From Sphingosinicellaceae bacterium (GTDB taxonomy: Bacteria > Pseudomonadota > Alphaproteobacteria > Sphingomonadales > Sphingomonadaceae): DNA of 64,000 nt. The first letter of the stretch is position 1. The number at the start of each line of letters is the position of its first letter. The DNA lies in NCBI GenBank assembly GCA_019285715.1, contig CP079108.1:2805001-2869000 (forward strand), read 5' to 3'. The translations under genes and the position numbers were made by a program. Below the pieces are notes generated by a model, which was not told the origin of the DNA, ran no database searches, and was given only the letters and a program-made list of their open reading frames with translations. This document shows, piece by piece, positions 59,350-64,000 of the stretch.

Positions 59350-60669
59350 CTAAACCGCCTCCAGCGCCTGCTCGAAGTCCGCAATCAGGTCGTCGGGATG
59401 CTCGACCCCGATGGACACCCGCACGAGGTTGTCCGTGATCCCCAGCTCCGCCTTCCGCGCCGGCGCGACCGACAGATGCGTCATCGCCGCCGGATGCGAG
59501 GCGAGGCTCTCGGTGCCGCCCAGGCTGACCGCGAGCTTGACCAGCTTGAGATTGTCGAGGAGCCGGAACGCCTCCGGCTCGCCGCCCTTGACGATCAGTG
59601 AGAAGGTCGACCCCGCACCCGAGCAATGCCGGCTGTAGATGTCATGCTGGCGGGTGCCGGGCTCGAGGAAACCGAGGTACCCGACGCGCTCGACCTTGGG
59701 GTGATCCCTCAGGAAAGCGCAGACCGTGGCGGCGTTCTGCCCAGCGCGGTCCATCCGGAGTTCAAGCGTTTCCAGCGATCTGAGCAGCATCCACGCGGTG
59801 TGCGGGTCGGTGATCGTGCCGATGGTGTTGCGCATCATGCGGACCGGCAGCAGCGCCTTCTTGGTGCCGACGCAGCCGCCCGCGACGAGGTCGGAGTGGC
59901 CGCCGACGTACTTGGTCAGGCTGTAGATGACGATGTCGGCGCCCTGCTTGCCCGGCTGCGCCCACAAGGGCCCGAGGAAGGTGTTGTCGATCAGGATCGG
60001 CGGCAATTCGTCTCCGTCACAGATCGCGGCGCGGGCATCGCGGACCGCCTCGACGTCGACCAGCGCGTTGGTCGGGTTGGCCGGACTCTCGAGGTAGATC
60101 GCCGCGATCCGCCCCTTGGCCTTGGCGGCGGACAGCACCGCCTCGATCTCGTCGCGGGTCGCGCCCGCCGGGAAGTCGAGCCAGGTCACCCCGAGCTTCC
60201 CCAGGATGCGCGCGATCAGCGTCTCGGTCGCGGCATACAGCGGCGCCGAGTGGACGATGACGTCACCCGGCTTGACGAGCGCTAGGAAGGTCGTGGCGAT
60301 CGCCGACATGCCGCTGGAGAAGGCCAACGCCTCCTCGGCGTCCTCCCACAGGGCGAGGCGCTGCTCGAGGATTTCCTGGTCGGGGCCATTGAAGCGCCCG
60401 TAGACGAGGCCCTCGGCACCGCCGGGACGGACACCGGTAACGCCCTCGAAGAAGCGCTTGCCCTCGGCCGCGCTCTCGAAGACGAAGGTCGAGGTCAGAA
60501 AGATCGGCGGCTTGAGCGAACCTTCGCTGAGCGTCGGGTCGAAACCGTAGCCCATCATCAAGGTCGACGGGTGGAGCTTGCGGTTGCCGATGCTGCGGAC
60601 CTGGTGCGCGACCTTGCGCGAACGCTGGGGGACGGCGCCCATGTCGGACTCGTCGGGGGTGTTGGTCAT
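59350..60669 (-). CDS. Cystathionine gamma-synthase family PLP enzyme
   Basis: Trans-sulfuration-type PLP enzyme of 439 residues, with an N-terminal extension relative to MetB. The PLP lysine is K253 in YSLTKYVGGHSDLVAGG; FSSGMSAIATTFLALVKPGD and LESPANPTNALVDVEAVRDA are typical. The GRFNGPDQEILEQRLALWE block corresponds to the phosphate-loop region. It could be cystathionine gamma-synthase/lyase or a methionine gamma-lyase-like enzyme; the sequence alone does not decide. Confidence 0.9.
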   Translation of the reverse strand: MTNTPDESDMGAVPQRSRKVAHQVRSIGNRKLHPSTLMMGYGFDPTLSEGSLKPPIFLTSTFVFESAAEGKRFFEGVTGVRPGGAEGLVYGRFNGPDQEILEQRLALWEDAEEALAFSSGMSAIATTFLALVKPGDVIVHSAPLYAATETLIARILGKLGVTWLDFPAGATRDEIEAVLSAAKAKGRIAAIYLESPANPTNALVDVEAVRDARAAICDGDELPPILIDNTFLGPLWAQPGKQGADIVIYSLTKYVGGHSDLVAGGCVGTKKALLPVRMMRNTIGTITDPHTAWMLLRSLETLELRMDRAGQNAATVCAFLRDHPKVERVGYLGFLEPGTRQHDIYSRHCSGAGSTFSLIVKGGEPEAFRLLDNLKLVKLAVSLGGTESLASHPAAMTHLSVAPARKAELGITDNLVRVSIGVEHPDDLIADFEQALEAV

Positions 60670-60748
60670 GGTGGTGGCTTTCGGAAGCTGGATGTCATCG
60701 TTCTAGGCCTGCACCGGGGCCGCGCCAATCCTCCCCGGCTCCGGGGGG

Positions 60749-60840
60749 CGTCATGCTGGCGAACGCCAGCACCCATGGCGGTGCGAGACGCGTCAGCCGG
60801 AGCGTGCACGACGGTAAGTGCGGCGTGCGCCAGCATGACG
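60749..60840. repeat. REP-like palindrome, diverged family A variant
   Basis: CGTCATGCTGGCGAACGCCA (60749 on) and the inverse CGCCAGCATGACG (60828-60840) pair over about 18 bases, enclosing an unrelated centre. It lies in the divergent space between the gamma-synthase and S11 genes. Confidence 0.75.
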
Positions 60841-60957
60841 AGCGAAACGCGGATCGGCGTCCCCCGCGTCCAACCGCCCCAACCCCACGCTCAAAGACTC
60901 TTTCACCGCGAGTCCGCTCGTGGTATCACTCCGTTCTGCGGGAGCGGGGAGTTTCCG

Positions 60958-61920
60958 GTGCTGAGTCATAGGGTTGTTCGAGGATTTTACGGCGCAGCCT
61001 TGACTGCGCTGGTCATGGCGGGCGCTGCCGATGCGCGCAGCCTTTACGACGTCCCGAAATACGCGGCCTTCCTGGTCAACGCCGACAGCGGCGAGATTCT
61101 GTACGCGCGCCAGGCCGACGCGCCACGCTATCCGGCCTCGATCACCAAGGTGATGACGCTGTACCTCGCCTTCGACGCGATCTCGAAGGGGCGCCTGTCC
61201 GAGACCGACATGATCACAGTTTCGGCCCATGCCGCGAGCCAGGCACCGTCGAAGCTGGGCTTGCGGGTCGGCGGCCAGATCAGCGTCCGCGACGCGATCG
61301 GCGTGATCGCGACCAAGTCGGCGAACGACATCGCGGTCGCGCTTGCGGAGCGCATCGGCGGCAGCGAGGACGCGTATTGTGCAATGATGACCGCAAAGGC
61401 GCGCACGCTCGGCATGAACAACACGATGTTCGTCAACGCCACCGGCCTGCCCAACAAGCGGCAACTGACGACGGCACGTGACATCGCAACGCTGAGCCGC
61501 GCCGTGATCCGCGACTTCCCGCAATTCTATTCGGTCTTCAGCCGCGTCGCCTACGACTACGAGGGCGCAGCGATTGGTAACCACAACCACCTGCTGACCA
61601 CTCTGCCCGGCGTCGACGGCATCAAGACCGGCTACACCAACGACGCCGGCTTCACCCTCGCGGCCAGTGCTGCCCATGACGGGGTACGGCTGATCGCGGT
61701 GGTGCTCGGCGGGCCGAACCGGCTGGCGCGCGACGGCAACGTCACCGACCTGCTCGACACCGGCTTCAACGTGCTGACCAAGCGCTCGCGCGGCGAGGTG
61801 ACGACGGTCGCGGCCAACCTGTCGGAGATCGACGACCTGTCCGACGGCGTTCTCGAGCACCTCGCCGAACAGGGTTCGGGCGACGACGCCGAGCTGGCGA
61901 TGGCAAAGACGCCGCGCTGA
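60958..61920 (+). CDS. D-alanyl-D-alanine carboxypeptidase (S11, PBP5/6-like), short form
   Basis: Periplasmic serine carboxypeptidase trimming peptidoglycan. The start is GTG 60958, after a GGGGAG site, opening a signal peptide (MLSHRVVRGFYGAALTALVM, cleaved about ADA). 320 residues. Catalytic motifs are SITK (S61-K64), SAN (121-123) and KTG (223-225). It is shorter than typical PBP5 because the C-terminal beta-rich domain is lacking. A SPOR or membrane tail is not evident. Its TGA overlaps a CTG that starts the RidA gene. Confidence 0.93.
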   Translation: MLSHRVVRGFYGAALTALVMAGAADARSLYDVPKYAAFLVNADSGEILYARQADAPRYPASITKVMTLYLAFDAISKGRLSETDMITVSAHAASQAPSKLGLRVGGQISVRDAIGVIATKSANDIAVALAERIGGSEDAYCAMMTAKARTLGMNNTMFVNATGLPNKRQLTTARDIATLSRAVIRDFPQFYSVFSRVAYDYEGAAIGNHNHLLTTLPGVDGIKTGYTNDAGFTLAASAAHDGVRLIAVVLGGPNRLARDGNVTDLLDTGFNVLTKRSRGEVTTVAANLSEIDDLSDGVLEHLAEQGSGDDAELAMAKTPR

Positions 61921-62321
61921 GTTCACGTCGTGAGATAGCACGTCGTCGCGAGATAGACTGGGGCTCCAGCTTCGAGCGCGACATCGGCTATGTCCGGGCG
62001 CTGGTCTCGGGCGAATGGATCTTCGTCTCGGGGTGCACGGGCGGCGACCCCGAAACCGGCGTCCTCCCCGACGACGTCAGCCGCCAGTGCGCCAACACCC
62101 TCGCCAAGATCGGGCGTGCGCTGGCCGAGGCCGGCGGCTCGTTCGCCGACGTGGTACGGGTCCACTACATCCTGCGCGACGCCGCCGACTTCGAGCCGTG
62201 CTGGCCGCAGCTGCGAGCCGCGTTTGCCGCAGGCCGCCCGGCCGCGACGATGATCGTCGCGGGGCTCATCGACCCGGCGATGCGGATCGAGATCGAGGTC
62301 ACCGCGCACCGTCCGGGCTGA
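61917..62321 (+). CDS. RidA family protein with a non-canonical (CTG) start
   Basis: A 134-residue RidA/YjgF-type protein: SSFERDIGYVRALVSGEWIF, VSGCTGGDPETGVLPDDVSR, and DFEPCWPQLRAAFAAGRPAA before the final AMRIEIEVTAHR. Members hydrolyse reactive enamine/imine intermediates or act as similar stress proteins. In-frame ATG, GTG or TTG starts are absent near the N-terminus. The only fitting start is CTG 61917, in CTGA overlapping the S11 stop, exactly where ATGA would be expected. A 15-to-18-base tandem duplication (61924-61956) adds ARRREI at the N-terminus. It may be weakly expressed or a decaying gene. Confidence 0.7.
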   Translation: MSSRREIARRREIDWGSSFERDIGYVRALVSGEWIFVSGCTGGDPETGVLPDDVSRQCANTLAKIGRALAEAGGSFADVVRVHYILRDAADFEPCWPQLRAAFAAGRPAATMIVAGLIDPAMRIEIEVTAHRPG

Positions 62322-63589
62322 ACGCGACCCCGCAGCCCGCTCATGCCACAAGCGGATCGGGCGCACGACTTGGGGCCAGGGCCTCGCCGCCCCGGCCCCA
62401 TCGTGCGCTTCCAGTCGACCCGAGACCTGGAAGCCGACGCAGGTGAAACAGCAGCCGCTGCCTCACCGCCCTGACCGCCGCCCGGTACGCTGGCGGCCGC
62501 CTGGACACCGACAACGAACGTGACCTGACCTGCCAAGAGTCCCTTGCGCCACCGGTCATGCCCGCCCCGAAACGCAACTCTGGGGCAGCGCCGCCACGGC
62601 CCTCGTCCTGCAGTACTGGCTGGGTGCGCAGCATCCGCGAAGGGTCGAGGTCGAGGCTTTGATCCGGCGTCTGCAGGCTGTTGGTTTTGGTCGCGTCCGG
62701 CGTCGTTTGCGCCCGGAGCTAAGCGCGGTTGACCGCACCGGTGCCGGCAAGCCGGGTCCGGAAATGGTCAGGCGTCACTCGCCTCCGATGTTACCGGCCG
62801 ACCCGGCGATGGCGACGCCACCGTCGGACGATCCGGCACCCGGCGCCACCGTCAGGTGTCGCCCGAGCTCCGCAATTTGCGTCGCGTCGGCCCGCGGGCC
62901 TCGCTGACGCTCGCTGTCACGCTGCCCGAGGCATCAGCTGCCGACGGATGCTCGATTGTCAAGATGTCACCCGACTTGGGAGAGCAGATCCGGTCATTGG
63001 CGGCCATACCCATTGACGACCGCGTTATTGCCGACATTCAAAAAGCGAGATGGGGCAGGAAGCACACCCGTTCCCGCCACGCCGACCATAAAGGCCGCGT
63101 GTGGCGACGTATGCAGCAGCAACTCTACCAGATCACTCGTCGGCAATCCTGCTCGACGCTCAATTTGGTTCGGAAGCGAAACAATATCATGGTAATATAA
63201 CGACACGATAGCCCCCTATCTGCTCGGTTTAGACCGCTACGCCCGCTCCTGTTGTAGACCTTCAATGCCTACAAAAAGCGATGCTATAGTTATTCGCAGC
63301 TCTATGTCCATATACCATTGGCTATTCGTCGCTGTAGGAATTATTTCGAAATTATTGATAAAGTTGCTGTGGATACTATCGTTGGATAAGGTTTCTATGC
63401 TATGTTTTCAGCGTGTTACGGGTAATTTCGTCATCGATACGAAGCAGTATTCTCGCCCCGCGACTCCAGGCTCGATTGTTCCAGACAGAAACGAAAATAA
63501 ATCTGTACGGTTCCGAACAGATGGCAATTTGGCCTGTGTTTCGTCCTCCCCCCCTCGCAGTCGGACGCGCGGGTGCCTAAATTGAGTGC
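62322..63589. other. Gene-poor tract, AT-richer at its right half
   Basis: About 1.27 kb without a convincing gene. The left part has normal GC; from about 63180 to 63560 the DNA is visibly A+T-rich (for example around 63265-63440), unlike the genes on either side. Short ORFs on both strands (for example 62856-63200 plus, 62994-63206 minus, 63265-63585 plus) show no recognised domain or start signals. No tRNA-like clover-leaf or transposase was recognised. A decayed foreign insertion is possible. Confidence 0.4.
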
Positions 63590-63784
63590 GTGATCGAGTC
63601 GCCATGCACCAAGGTCTGCGAGATCGTCGCCGGGAGCGGCCAGGGCGCTGATGCGGTCGACCTGTGCCGCGGCTGCGGTCGCACGCTCGACGAGATCGGG
63701 CGCTGGTCGACGACCACCGAAGCCGACCGCGCCCGCATCGTCGCGGCGCTGCCCGATCGTCTTATCCGGAGCCAAGCCGCATGA
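63590..63784 (+). CDS. DUF1289 domain-containing small protein
   Basis: A 64-residue protein from GTG 63590. SPCTKVCEI and LCRGCGRTLDEIGRW are the DUF1289 signature, with four cysteines in a CxxxC...CxxC arrangement that probably binds iron-sulfur or zinc. The function is unknown. Its stop overlaps the next start (ATGA), so it is coupled to the luciferase-like oxidoreductase. Confidence 0.92.
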   Translation: MIESPCTKVCEIVAGSGQGADAVDLCRGCGRTLDEIGRWSTTTEADRARIVAALPDRLIRSQAA

Positions 63785-64000
63785 TCCTCAGCGTCCTCGA
63801 TCAGACCCCGATCCCCGAAGGCACCAGCGGCGGCACCGCGCTCGCCAACACGCTCGACCTCGCCCGCCACGCCGAGGCGCTCGGCTATCACCGCTACTGG
63901 GTTGCCGAGCACCACGGCTCGCCGGCGCTGGCCGGTGCCTCGCCAGAGGTCCTGCTCGCCGCGATCGGTGCGGCGACCCGCACCATCCGCATCGGCTCGG
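63781..64000 (+). CDS. Luciferase-like (LLM class) flavin-dependent oxidoreductase, 5' part
   Basis: The first 73 codons only: SVLDQTPIPEGTSGGTALAN opening, then DLARHAEALGYHRYWVAEHH and SPEVLLAAIGAATRTIRIGS, the beta-barrel start and the characteristic 'YWVAEHH' block of the bacterial luciferase-like family. The gene continues beyond the window. The ATG overlaps the DUF1289 stop (ATGA). Confidence 0.9.
   Translation, partial: MILSVLDQTPIPEGTSGGTALANTLDLARHAEALGYHRYWVAEHHGSPALAGASPEVLLAAIGAATRTIRIGS

Noticed and set aside
62856-63206. Opposed ORFs of 70-114 codons
   Set aside because: No recognisable domain, overlapping on opposite strands, no start signals.

Overview
The window is about 64 kb of high-GC DNA from an alphaproteobacterium, most likely a sphingomonad (Sphingomonadaceae or Sphingosinicellaceae). 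The evidence is four secreted proteins ending in the PEPxxWA-CTERM sorting signal, the alphaproteobacterial clustering of TCA-cycle genes, a homospermidine-type polyamine pair, and intergenic palindromes of the 'GTCATCCCSGCG...' type. No rRNA, tRNA, CRISPR array, integrase or intact insertion sequence was seen. Both ends cut through genes: an aldehyde dehydrogenase at the left and a luciferase-like oxidoreductase at the right.

Layout. 1-11 kb: aldehyde dehydrogenase, a divergent pair of PEP-CTERM proteins around an AT-rich spacer, SppA followed by an S41 peptidase, a TRIC/YadS channel, an aldo/keto reductase and a two-gene ABC exporter. 11-28 kb, almost all on the minus strand: a TCA-cycle supercluster (sdhCDAB, mdh, sucCD, sucAB, lpd) with bioB, a VOC protein, zapE, a PaaI thioesterase and a broken toxin-antitoxin module inserted. 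28-34.5 kb is the most accessory-looking part: a radical SAM enzyme with a 107-residue partner, a divergent cytochrome P450, two PEP-CTERM proteins, a lone contractile tail-sheath protein and an HI0933-type flavoprotein. 34.6-46.5 kb: methylmalonyl-CoA mutase, a GIY-YIG ORF bracketed by perfect hairpins, a VWA protein, an amidohydrolase, a membrane protein fused to a spermidine-synthase-like domain, and glpK/glpD. 46.5-57 kb: a membrane-anchored LuxR-type regulator with DUF4019, a PLP dehydratase, ornithine decarboxylase plus a deoxyhypusine-synthase-like protein, a three-haem-motif cytochrome c, a Tat-exported Cys-rich repeat protein, acyl-CoA dehydrogenase and Sua5/TsaC. 57-64 kb: three cell-wall enzymes (L,D-transpeptidase, M15 and S11 carboxypeptidases), a gamma-synthase-type PLP enzyme, RidA, a gene-poor tract of about 1.3 kb, and a DUF1289/luciferase-like pair.

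How genes work together. The TCA genes carry 2-oxoglutarate to succinyl-CoA, succinate, fumarate and, through malate, to oxaloacetate; methylmalonyl-CoA mutase and the acyl-CoA dehydrogenase would feed the same pool. GlpK and GlpD turn glycerol into dihydroxyacetone phosphate. Ornithine decarboxylase and the DHS-like enzyme probably make homospermidine. The cell-wall enzymes trim or cross-link peptidoglycan.

The most notable observations are: the toxin gene interrupted by an amber codon; the GIY-YIG gene between two different but individually perfect hairpins; three copies of a roughly 147-bp palindromic element, one of which supplies the end of a neighbouring gene; the orphan tail sheath; the radical SAM/small-protein/P450 neighbourhood; and a RidA gene whose only plausible start is CTG. 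Most long ORFs opposite the genes listed are high-GC shadows and were left out.
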